Assembly (NCBI GenBank): GCA_910585445.1
Contig: CAJUEK010000001.1
Coordinates: forward strand, 97,360-161,359
Reading direction: 5' to 3'
DNA length: 64,000 nt
Source: an uncultured Bacteroidales bacterium
GTDB lineage: Bacteria; Bacteroidota; Bacteroidia; Bacteroidales; UBA932
Under the pieces are notes generated by a model, which searched no databases, was not told the DNA's origin, and saw nothing but the letters and a program-made list of their open reading frames with translations. Position 1 is the stretch's first letter. Each line of letters opens with the position of its first letter. Below are positions 35,964 through 44,708 of the stretch, one piece after another. The translations under genes were made by a program, and so were the position numbers.

Positions 35964-38279
35964 CTATTTGACAGTAATCTTGACAAGTGTCAGGGCTGTA
36001 CCTGTCATTACAAGACCACCGCTGCCGTTCAGCATATCCACGTCTTCCTGCGTAAGTGTTATTGAATAAGATGTCTCACCCTCTGCAATAGGAATGTTGC
36101 CATCTTTATAGCCAAGGGCAAGCGTACTTGGGAGAGCATCCCAACTTCCGTTGCCGAAACGAAGCTGTGCTCCGGCAGCCACATCTTTGAAATAGGCGGT
36201 AAGGACTGTTCCGGCCTTAGCCCCCGACCAATCATATTTGCCCCATGACAAATCATTCATTCCGTTCCATTCCAATGTGAATTCGCCTTCCCAAATGGCC
36301 ACATCCATAGGGATTACAGTCCTTAGCGTTACCTTCTTAAGAGTATAGCTGCATCCTGTGATGATAAGACCTCCGTTGGCAATCAAATCATCCAGGTTGA
36401 CCTGTGTAAGAGGAATCTCAACAACCGTCTGTCCGGCAGTCATCTCAACAAACAACTTCTCAGGAAGTTCGCCCCAGCTCTCACCATGCCTGAGGCTGAG
36501 CTGCCACCATCCTGCCGAAGAATCCTGCTCAAGTTCAAACACAAGGGAGACTGCACCTACAGAAAGATCCACTGAAGACCAATCGTATTTACCCCATGAA
36601 AGGTCTTCATTGCCACCCCAGCTGCCGCAATCCCAGCTGCCAGACCAGATAACCTTGTTCTGTATATTATTAGGGATACAGTCAATGGTGTACTCCACTG
36701 CGCCATTATCAGAAACCAGTCTCAGCACAGTGCCGGCTCCCGCCATGTCAGGAAGAGAGATATAGAGGGACTTGACGTTAAGCAGGAACTTGACATCCTC
36801 TCCGTTCACCTGCACTCCGGTAAGCTTGTCCTCATTCTCTACAGGAACCACCAGGACAGTGCCACCGAAAATTTCAGTACCCTCAGCCGGAAGCTCTGTT
36901 ATGTAGCATGCAGTAGGCTTATCAACGGCAAGTTCCTCACACTCGACAGAAGTGCCGTTGGCAAGATTGAGCTTAAGCGCTCCGCTTGACGCGGTAGTAG
37001 GCACCGATACAGTAATCTCAGTCTCAGCAGCCTCAACCTCAACAGTAAGGTCGCCGCCGAAAGTCACGCTCTTTACAAGGTCAAGGTCCGTACCCGTAAT
37101 CGTCAAGGACGAGCCTGCCGCAGCAGGATTCGCGCTGTATCCAGTCACTGCCGGCTTCACAAGAGAATAAGCCACAGCAGCGGACTTCCCGTTCGCCATG
37201 CCAAGCGTCACGTCACCTTCCTGAGCAGTGTCCGGAACCGCAAATGTCATTGTCCCGCCTGCATATTCAAACTCCACTTCACCGGCATTCGGAAGCGAAA
37301 CTGAAACCACAAGGTCAAGGTCCTTTCCGCTTACAGAAAGCTCAGAACCGGCCTTTACTGGCTTAGGGGACGCAGAAAGCGCGGTAGGAACCACAGTCTC
37401 ATATTGTCCGGCCACAACTTCCACACCTGACTTGGCGACAAGGACAGCCTCTCCGTCCTGAGCCTCGGCAGGAAGCACAAAAGTAAGTGACGAGTTGCCG
37501 GAAGCCACCTTGAAATCAGTTACTGTCGCGCCTGGAAGCACAACTGAAGCCACATAATTGAAATTCTTTCCCGTTACGGTAACAGTCTCTCCGGCCTTAT
37601 ATCTCGGAGCAGTCATCTTTGTAACTTCAGGCTGCGCAACGACAAGCTCTTCCTCCGAATAAATGATATTGGCCATCACATCAGGGTCGTCAGCCGCAAG
37701 CTCATCTATGTCACCCACACCTATCGCTCCGGTACGCGCCTCAACAGGGACCGCAACTTCAATCTCATAACGGGTATGCTTGCGGAAATTCTTTTCGGAA
37801 ACCTTGACATCTTCCGCAAAAATCACCTCATGGGTAAGATTGAGATAATCACCCTTTATGGTCAGCACATCTCCCGGCTTCACGGAAGCAGGTGAGAAAG
37901 ACTCTATGAGAATCGGCTCGGTGAAGCTCAGCTCAGTCTTTGTCACAATCTCCTTTCCGCCTGCGGTCTTCAATGTGACAAGACCAGGCTCAGGACCGTC
38001 CTTAGGGACAGTCACGCGTATTTCACTCGGGATTCCGGCCTGGACAACCTTTATGTCCGTAATAGGGGCCACCCCCGGGATGATTACCTCGGTCACCTGG
38101 TCCAGGTTGCTTCCGAGGAAACGGAGTTCTCCGCCGCGCATTACCGGCTGAGGTCCATAGACATTGAGGGCAACACCCTCTTTCGCATACTGGTCGGTGC
38201 TCACAAGCTCATCCTTGCAGCCGCTCAGAAGCGTTAGGCACATTGCAGAAAGTGCCAGGACATTGAATATCTTTTTCAT
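35964..38279 (-). CDS. Surface glycan-binding protein with IPT/TIG repeats and duplicated C-terminal module
   Basis: A 771-residue lipoprotein (lipobox 'TLLSGC'), presumably on the cell surface beside SusCD. Roughly five tandem IPT/TIG Ig-like domains cover residues 45-450 (recurrent 'GSxLTITGTDLDLVKSVTFGG'-type units, each opening 'P..G..L.V.G..L'). Two tandem modules of about 110 residues follow (about 541-655 and 657-771), each beginning 'W.G.F/W' and sharing the string DLSWGKYDWS. Several Trp and Tyr in these modules could stack on sugar rings. The family role is to hold polysaccharide for the enzymes and SusCD. The C-terminal modules were not recognised as a named CBM family. Confidence 0.82.
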   Translation of the reverse strand: MKKIFNVLALSAMCLTLLSGCKDELVSTDQYAKEGVALNVYGPQPVMRGGELRFLGSNLDQVTEVIIPGVAPITDIKVVQAGIPSEIRVTVPKDGPEPGLVTLKTAGGKEIVTKTELSFTEPILIESFSPASVKPGDVLTIKGDYLNLTHEVIFAEDVKVSEKNFRKHTRYEIEVAVPVEARTGAIGVGDIDELAADDPDVMANIIYSEEELVVAQPEVTKMTAPRYKAGETVTVTGKNFNYVASVVLPGATVTDFKVASGNSSLTFVLPAEAQDGEAVLVAKSGVEVVAGQYETVVPTALSASPKPVKAGSELSVSGKDLDLVVSVSLPNAGEVEFEYAGGTMTFAVPDTAQEGDVTLGMANGKSAAVAYSLVKPAVTGYSANPAAAGSSLTITGTDLDLVKSVTFGGDLTVEVEAAETEITVSVPTTASSGALKLNLANGTSVECEELAVDKPTACYITELPAEGTEIFGGTVLVVPVENEDKLTGVQVNGEDVKFLLNVKSLYISLPDMAGAGTVLRLVSDNGAVEYTIDCIPNNIQNKVIWSGSWDCGSWGGNEDLSWGKYDWSSVDLSVGAVSLVFELEQDSSAGWWQLSLRHGESWGELPEKLFVEMTAGQTVVEIPLTQVNLDDLIANGGLIITGCSYTLKKVTLRTVIPMDVAIWEGEFTLEWNGMNDLSWGKYDWSGAKAGTVLTAYFKDVAAGAQLRFGNGSWDALPSTLALGYKDGNIPIAEGETSYSITLTQEDVDMLNGSGGLVMTGTALTLVKITVK

Positions 38280-38284
38280 GACTT

Positions 38285-39586
38285 TTATCTGTTAGGGACA
38301 GCACGGATGTTGTCAATCTTGAAAATAGGGGTACATTCTGTTCCGCTCACTCCGCCTGACCAAGGCCAGATTACCAATGATGCGAAATCCTTAGGGCTCT
38401 GAAGCGGAACAAGTCCCTCAGTGCCGTCCGCGTTGTACTTGAAGTCCGTGAACGGAATTGTTACGGTAATCCACTCGTCATCCGTGTCGAAAGAGCCTGT
38501 TGCCGCCCAAGGCCTGTAAAGGGCACGGCAAAGGTCAAGTCCGCCTGAAGTTGCGGATGTGTGGATGTATGTGTTGTTCTGCCATGAATCATTTGCGCAT
38601 TTGTCAGCACTCGTGAATACGACCTGGAGAGCTCCAGACGACCAAGGGTTCGAGCTTGGGATACACAATTCAAACTTGAACGCCATATTCTTGAAATCGG
38701 TGAAATCAATGAAATTGCAGATAGGGATACCAGGGCCTTCCGTGATGCTCATAGGATCTCCGTTCCAGTTTCCGCACCAGAAAGGAAGCTTAAGTTCCTC
38801 ATTCCAGGCACCTTCATCATCAAGCGTGCTTGGTCCGAGCATTGCATACTCCCCGTCAATTCCGTTCTCTGAACTGTACGCCACCTTGATGTTCCATCCC
38901 TGAGGGACAACATCAGTAGTACCGTCAAAGTCAGTGATGATGCCGCGGCTGTCCTTATAATGGAAAACGGATTCGGTCTCTCCATATATGGTCTTCACCA
39001 CGACTGCTCCCTCCGGAGCTTCAGGCACGGTGAAAGTCACAGCAGTCTTTGTGAGCCTCATGGTCTCTTTTTCAACAGGAACTCCTGCAATGGAAAGCTC
39101 AAACGGAACGTTAGGGTCATCCACGAAATAGTCTCCGTAAATGACTGCCTTTGTTCCAGCCTGCGCATATTCGCATGACATCGAAGTGAGCGACGGTCCC
39201 GGCACCATGACATGGAAATCGGCCGTTACGGTGTCCTTACGCGGAGTCACCATGTAAATCTTGTCAGACACCACATTAGGAATGTTCTTCGGAACACTCA
39301 CGATGAGGGTGTTGTCTGTCATGAAGCTTGTGTTCAGGACGGCTTTCTGGTCATTGAACAACAGCTCCTGTATGCTGCGGAGATTCTCGCCGACAAGGCA
39401 TATCTGGCTCTCCATATAGGCTTCCGTCAGAAGCGAGTCAGCTGAGGCAACATCCACAGGACGGATGTAATGCAGCTGAGGCACTCCGTCTGCAAGTTTG
39501 AAAGCATCCGGCTGGTCCTCGCAAGAGACTGCAAGCAGACCGGCAGAGATTGCTATGGCCGTAAATATTCTGTCTATATGTTTCAT
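38285..39586 (-). CDS. Surface glycan-binding protein, SGBP-B type
   Basis: A lipoprotein of about 433 residues from the ATG at 39586 (lipobox 'LLAVSC'). It has IPT-like Ig domains in the first half ('ICLVGENLRSIQELLFNDQKAVLN', 'AGTKAVIYGDYF') and a C-terminal beta-sandwich from about 225 ('GIITDFDGTTD...WN', 'CNFIDFTDFKNMAFKFELCIPSSNPWSSG', 'VTIPFTDFKYNADG', 'FKIDNIRAVPNR'). This is the layout of SGBP-B proteins encoded right after SusD in Bacteroidota loci, whose terminal domain binds the polysaccharide. It lies 41 bases downstream of SusD and 5 bases upstream of the IPT protein gene. Confidence 0.85.
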   Translation of the reverse strand: MKHIDRIFTAIAISAGLLAVSCEDQPDAFKLADGVPQLHYIRPVDVASADSLLTEAYMESQICLVGENLRSIQELLFNDQKAVLNTSFMTDNTLIVSVPKNIPNVVSDKIYMVTPRKDTVTADFHVMVPGPSLTSMSCEYAQAGTKAVIYGDYFVDDPNVPFELSIAGVPVEKETMRLTKTAVTFTVPEAPEGAVVVKTIYGETESVFHYKDSRGIITDFDGTTDVVPQGWNIKVAYSSENGIDGEYAMLGPSTLDDEGAWNEELKLPFWCGNWNGDPMSITEGPGIPICNFIDFTDFKNMAFKFELCIPSSNPWSSGALQVVFTSADKCANDSWQNNTYIHTSATSGGLDLCRALYRPWAATGSFDTDDEWITVTIPFTDFKYNADGTEGLVPLQSPKDFASLVIWPWSGGVSGTECTPIFKIDNIRAVPNR

Positions 39587-39627
39587 ATTGTCAAATGTTT
39601 TGGACAAAGACTGTCTTTTCCAGTCTG

Positions 39628-41376
39628 TTAAAAATTATAAGCATATGTGGCACGCACGTCAACTGTCTGCGCAGGCTCTTTGAGGTTCGGGTTGAACACC
39701 ACGTCCTCCTGAGGGAACGGCAGCGTGAAGCTTGATGCAGTCACATTAGGGACAGGAGTAGTGTCATCATAGATATGGAGAACTTCCTGGCCTTCCGTGA
39801 TGACCTCCCAGAGCGTATTGCCGGACTCGTAATATTTCTTGTACAAGTCATTGAGGTTCCACCACTGGTTCCTGCGCTGTGCCTTGATTTCCGCAATGGC
39901 ACCGTTAACGTCATAATATGAGCGGCGCACAAAATCATACCAGCGGTCACCCTCGCCGGCCAGCTCGAGACGGCGCTCTTTCCAGATGTCCTCCCAGCTT
40001 ACGGACGCAAGTTCCTCGGCACCGGCACGTGCACGTACCTTGTTGACATACTCAAGCGCATCGGCGGAGTTGCCGGTAAGCAGACATGCCTCAGCATACA
40101 CGAGATATACGTCCGAAAGACGCAGGATGTGGGTAGGAAGCTCATAGCACATGTTGCCTGGAGTCTTTCCTGTGGCACTCACATGGTCGTAAGTGTTGCC
40201 GTACAGATGCTTGACGTTCTGTCCGCCGCAAGGGCCGCAGAACTCTCCCGGGCCGCCTTTTCCGTAATCTGCGTCATACATGAACTTAAGCACGTCGAAA
40301 CCGCCCTTGTCTGTCCAGAAATATTCGTACTTGTCGCCGGCCATCATTATGCAGGCCTTGCGGCGGGTATCCTTTTCAGTAAGCCTTTCGCCAGGATTGT
40401 CCACAGGAGAGACACCGAAAGCATCCATCAGGTCAACAGAAGGTCCGCCCCACTGTCCCCAGAGGTCACCTGTCTCAGAGAAACCGACCATTCCGAGGTC
40501 AGACTGGAGAGTGTTCTGCTGCGTCCATGGGTCACGTCCGGCAGACCACATCCATGAAATCATAGGCTCGCCTGTCTGGTTGTATGTCGCAGGGGCAAGG
40601 CGGAACAAGTCTGAATAAACCGGCGTAAGGGTACGTCCTGAATTTTCAATCACATCCTTTGCGTATTTTGCCGCATTCGCAAGAGCCCCATTGTCCAATG
40701 TTCCGGAGATGCCGGCCTTTGTAAGATATACTTTTGCAAGGAGGCCTTCAGCCGCATAATAGTCGATACGGTTGTCCCATCCGGACGTCTTCTTAGGAAG
40801 AAGTGACATCGCTTTCTCAAGGGTCATGATTATGTATTCATATACATTCTCACGAGTAACCTTATAGACCTCATTGTATTTGCCGGAAGTCAGCACCTCG
40901 GTATTGTCATGGATGATAGGCACTTCCCCGAAAGTGCGGACCATGAAGAAATACGCGAGAGCCTTGAGCGTAAGGGCTTCACCGATACACTGGTTCTTCA
41001 CTCCCTGTGAAGGTCCCTCGGACTTGAGGATGTTCATCACAACACTGTTGGCATGTCCGTTGACGGCCCAAAGCGAATATGACATGTTCACCAGGTCAGT
41101 ATCAGTGCTGTTGGTTGAGAAATTCAGATAAGGAGACTGGCCCCAGAACATGTTTCCCGACATCACTTCACCGATTTTTATGAAGCCGCGCTGGAAGTCA
41201 TACCAAGGAGAATTGTAGAGGTAGTTCACGCCCTGGATGCACTGCATGTCATTCTCATAGAAGTTGTCAACATTATAGTTGTCTTCCGTAGGGCGGTTGA
41301 GAAAGTCCTGGCAGGAAGCCAAGCCGAGGGCAAGAGCTCCGGCAGCCATGCATTTCAATATATTGTTCAGTTTCAT
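39628..41376 (-). CDS. SusD-like nutrient-binding lipoprotein (mannan locus)
   Basis: A 582-residue surface lipoprotein (lipobox 'ALGLASC'). SusD features are 'DFLNRPTEDNYNVDNFY' after the anchor, TPR-like helices 'CIGEALTLKALAYFFMVRTFGEVPI' and 'EGLLAKVYLTKAG', 'LRLSDVYLVYAEACLLTGNSADALEYVNKVRARAG', and a closing 'ERRLELAGEGDRWYDFVRR'. It starts 18 bases after SusC and should form the lid of that transporter and bind beta-mannan oligomers. Confidence 0.94.
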   Translation of the reverse strand: MKLNNILKCMAAGALALGLASCQDFLNRPTEDNYNVDNFYENDMQCIQGVNYLYNSPWYDFQRGFIKIGEVMSGNMFWGQSPYLNFSTNSTDTDLVNMSYSLWAVNGHANSVVMNILKSEGPSQGVKNQCIGEALTLKALAYFFMVRTFGEVPIIHDNTEVLTSGKYNEVYKVTRENVYEYIIMTLEKAMSLLPKKTSGWDNRIDYYAAEGLLAKVYLTKAGISGTLDNGALANAAKYAKDVIENSGRTLTPVYSDLFRLAPATYNQTGEPMISWMWSAGRDPWTQQNTLQSDLGMVGFSETGDLWGQWGGPSVDLMDAFGVSPVDNPGERLTEKDTRRKACIMMAGDKYEYFWTDKGGFDVLKFMYDADYGKGGPGEFCGPCGGQNVKHLYGNTYDHVSATGKTPGNMCYELPTHILRLSDVYLVYAEACLLTGNSADALEYVNKVRARAGAEELASVSWEDIWKERRLELAGEGDRWYDFVRRSYYDVNGAIAEIKAQRRNQWWNLNDLYKKYYESGNTLWEVITEGQEVLHIYDDTTPVPNVTASSFTLPFPQEDVVFNPNLKEPAQTVDVRATYAYNF

Positions 41377-41394
41377 GTTATTCCTGATTTGATG

Positions 41395-44300
41395 TTAGAA
41401 AGTGATGTTCAGGCCAAATGAGTACATCGTAGGAGACGGGTAGCGTCCATTGTCGATACCGTATGTAAGACCGGTTGAATCCTGCGTAGAGGCTCCGACC
41501 TCAGGGTCATATCCTGAATACTTCGTGAAAGTATAGAGGTTCTGGATATTGCAGTACAGGCGGATGTTCTCTATCCTTGCCTTGCTGACCCACTTCTTAG
41601 GGAAGGTGTAGCCGAGCGTGAGGTTCTTGATGCGGATATATGAGCCGTCCTCGATATAGCGCGAGCTGATGCGGTCGTTGTCATTCGGGTCATTGATTGA
41701 CGCGCGCGGCGTCTTGGTGCCAGGATTGGCGACTTTCACATTGGTGATGTCATCATACCACTTCGAGCCGTCAGTATAGACCTTGTCCGGGTCGATAGGA
41801 ACGAGTTTCGCCCTGTCGGAAACCGAATTGAGCTGGTTAATCCATGCGCTGTTCATATGTGTAAGCGCAAGGGCGTTGTAGTTCATTATCTTGTTGCCAT
41901 ATGAGCCGTTGAGGAAGATGCTCAGATCAAAGTTCTTGTAGCGGAATGTGTTTGTCCATCCGAAAGTGAACAGAGGAAGCGGCGAGCCGAGATTGACACG
42001 GTCATTCTCGTCAATCACACCGTCTCCGGCGTCAGGAATGCCGTCTCCGTCAGTATCGACGGTCAGCTGGTCCTTGTACTTGATGTCACCTACCCATACG
42101 GTATTGCTCCTGTTGAAGACACCGTCAGCCGGATACTTGGCAGGCTTCGCCGAACTCATGATGTCCTGAAGAGACTCATATACGCCCTCGACTTCATAGC
42201 CGTAGAAGTTGTAGAGAGGCTCTCCGATTGAAGATACGCTGACAACGTCGCTCCACTGTCCGTAACCTATCAGGGAAGCATTCTCGGTACCAGACAAAGA
42301 CAGGAGTTTGTTGCGGTTGAATGAAATCTGGAAATTGCTGTCCCACTGGAACTCGCCTACGAGAGGATGAGTGTCGAGTGTAATCTCAATACCCTTGTTC
42401 TCGATGCTTCCGTAGTTTCCCTTAGGAGCCGCGAGCACTGACGAGCCGTTACCCTGGGTCCCCATATATGAAGGGAGCTGCATGGACATGAGCATGTCAT
42501 TTGATTTCTTGTAGTATGCGTCAACGATAAGGTTGAGCCTGTCGTTGAAGAAGCCCAGGTCGAGTCCGAGGTTGAACTGCTCCTGTGACTCCCAGCGGAT
42601 ACCTGTATTGGCGATGTTTGCCGGACGGTATCCCATTCCGAGTCCCGAAGGCATGCGGCTGATGGCAGAGCCCCAGGCATATCCTCCGATATTGGCGTTA
42701 CCTGTCTGACCCCAGCCCACACGGAGCTTACCGTTGCTGAACCAGTCCTTTGCGCCCTGCATCCATTTCTCATTGTTGAAGCGCCATGATGCAGCCACAG
42801 AGTGGAAACCGGCCCAGCGGTTGTCCGGACCGAAGTTGGACGAACCGTCATAGCGGTATGTATAAGTCAGATAATATCTGTTGTCATAGTTATAGGTCTC
42901 ACGTGTAAACACTGAAGCCATTGCAGAGCTTCCGAAGCCTGCGCTTATCTTGTAGCTCTTGCTGTCTCCGAGGGCAGGATTGTGGACCGCGTCAGAAGGC
43001 AGGTTGCTGCTGCTCACACCTGCATTTTCCCAGCTTGACTCCCACATCTCGTGTCCGACCATCGCCGTCACGCTGTGCTTGCCCCATGTATTGGAATATG
43101 TCAGATAGTTCTTGAGCTGCCAGAATATTCCCCTGTTGTACTGGATATTGCTCTCATTGGTCTGGCGGACATAGCTTCCGAGGTCAACCATAGGCTTGTA
43201 GCGCTCTCCCTTGCTGTTGTTGATGTCGAAGCCGACTTCAGTATGCCATACAAGGTTTTTGAGAGGATTCCAGTTCACGAACGGAGTCACATCAGCGAAG
43301 ATGTTTCCAGTGAGCTTCTGCCTGTTGAGCAGGATGTCGTCCATCATGGCCAGCGCGACAGGGTTAGGGTTGTTGTATCCCTCGCGCACTGTAGAAGAGT
43401 AATTTCCGTTCACGTCATAGATAGGAATGTCCGGAATGGTAGTGAGGGAGTAGTAGATGAGACCTTCCGTACCGTCGGCAAGCTTGAGGTCATCATTGGT
43501 GTTGGCATATGTTGCCGTAAGTCCGAGCTTAATCCATTTCTTGAGCTGCGCGTCAAGGTTGGTGCGCACGCTGAAGCGGTCGAATTTGGAGCCGATGACA
43601 GTACCTTCCTGGCTCATGTACGAGCCTGAAACATAATACTGCACCTTATCCGTACCGCCTGAAACTGAGAGCTGGTGCTGATGCTGGAGGGCCGTCTGGA
43701 AGATTGCGTCCTGCCAGTTTGTTCCGGTTCCGAGGATGCTCGGGTCAGAATATACCGCATTCGGCTTTGAAATCTCGCCGACAGCTGTCATGTCATTATA
43801 GAATTCGGCATATTCGCGCAGGTTCATCATGTCCAGACGCTTTGTCTGACGTGACACGGCGAACATTCCGTCATATGAAATCTTGGCGTCACCGGCCTTT
43901 CCGCGCTTGGTGGTTATGAGAACGACTCCGTTTGCTCCCTGGGCACCGTAAATCGCAGTAGCGGAGGCATCCTTAAGGATTTCCATGCTTACGATATCGG
44001 CCGGGTTGATTGTAGAAAGCGGAGATATGGTCGAAACAGTACCGTTTCCGAGAGCGTCTCCCAGACCGAAGTCGGCACCTCTCGAACCGCCGCCCTGCAC
44101 GATGACACCGTCAATCACATAGAGAGGCTCGGCATTGGCGTTGATAGTGGCCTGTCCGCGCACGCGTATAGATGATGAAGAGCCCGGAGCACCGGAAGTG
44201 GTGACAGCCTGGACACCGGCGGCACGTCCCTGGAGGGTCTGGTCAAGAGACGATACAATCGACCCTTTGAGCGACTCCTCGCTCATGGATACGGAAGCAC

Positions 44301-44649
44301 CGGAGAGGTCGCTCCTTTTCATGGTACCGTAACCGACCACGACCACTTCGTCAAGAAGCATCCTGTCCTCTTCCAATGTCACATTATAGACATTCTGGCT
44401 TCCCACGACAATCTCCACATCCTTGTAGCCGATGGATGTGAACACCAGAGTCGCGCCCTGGGGAACATTCAGGCTCCACTTGCCGTCCAAATCTGTAGTG
44501 ATACCGTTCTGGGTACCTTTCTCAATGACGCTCGCTCCTACGACGGGACCGACATTGTCAACGACGGTACCGCTGACACTCCTGGTCTGCGCCATGAGCG
44601 AGAAGCTCAGAAAGAGCATCGCCAAGCAAGTAAATAATTTACTTTTCAT
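41395..44649 (-). CDS. SusC-like TonB-dependent transporter (mannan locus)
   Basis: A 1084-residue outer-membrane transporter. Signal peptide 'MKSKLFTCLAMLFLSFSLMAQ' is followed by a CarboxypepD_reg-like domain ('SVSGTVVDNVGPVVGASVIEKG'), the plug with 'LDEVVVVGYGTMKRSDLSGASVS' and 'PLYVIDGV', and a barrel ending 'SFGLNITF'. There is no STN domain, in contrast to the SusC at 13406, so control is expected to come from the AraC regulator and not from a sigma/anti-sigma pair. It lies 59 bases after the GH5-CE7 gene, and no separate promoter was recognised. Confidence 0.95.
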   Translation of the reverse strand: MKSKLFTCLAMLFLSFSLMAQTRSVSGTVVDNVGPVVGASVIEKGTQNGITTDLDGKWSLNVPQGATLVFTSIGYKDVEIVVGSQNVYNVTLEEDRMLLDEVVVVGYGTMKRSDLSGASVSMSEESLKGSIVSSLDQTLQGRAAGVQAVTTSGAPGSSSSIRVRGQATINANAEPLYVIDGVIVQGGGSRGADFGLGDALGNGTVSTISPLSTINPADIVSMEILKDASATAIYGAQGANGVVLITTKRGKAGDAKISYDGMFAVSRQTKRLDMMNLREYAEFYNDMTAVGEISKPNAVYSDPSILGTGTNWQDAIFQTALQHQHQLSVSGGTDKVQYYVSGSYMSQEGTVIGSKFDRFSVRTNLDAQLKKWIKLGLTATYANTNDDLKLADGTEGLIYYSLTTIPDIPIYDVNGNYSSTVREGYNNPNPVALAMMDDILLNRQKLTGNIFADVTPFVNWNPLKNLVWHTEVGFDINNSKGERYKPMVDLGSYVRQTNESNIQYNRGIFWQLKNYLTYSNTWGKHSVTAMVGHEMWESSWENAGVSSSNLPSDAVHNPALGDSKSYKISAGFGSSAMASVFTRETYNYDNRYYLTYTYRYDGSSNFGPDNRWAGFHSVAASWRFNNEKWMQGAKDWFSNGKLRVGWGQTGNANIGGYAWGSAISRMPSGLGMGYRPANIANTGIRWESQEQFNLGLDLGFFNDRLNLIVDAYYKKSNDMLMSMQLPSYMGTQGNGSSVLAAPKGNYGSIENKGIEITLDTHPLVGEFQWDSNFQISFNRNKLLSLSGTENASLIGYGQWSDVVSVSSIGEPLYNFYGYEVEGVYESLQDIMSSAKPAKYPADGVFNRSNTVWVGDIKYKDQLTVDTDGDGIPDAGDGVIDENDRVNLGSPLPLFTFGWTNTFRYKNFDLSIFLNGSYGNKIMNYNALALTHMNSAWINQLNSVSDRAKLVPIDPDKVYTDGSKWYDDITNVKVANPGTKTPRASINDPNDNDRISSRYIEDGSYIRIKNLTLGYTFPKKWVSKARIENIRLYCNIQNLYTFTKYSGYDPEVGASTQDSTGLTYGIDNGRYPSPTMYSFGLNITF

Positions 44650-44708
44650 GTTACTGATTTTAGTGTTAATAATTTGTTATTCCTTATTCTTGCTGCCGCC
44701 GGTCTTCA

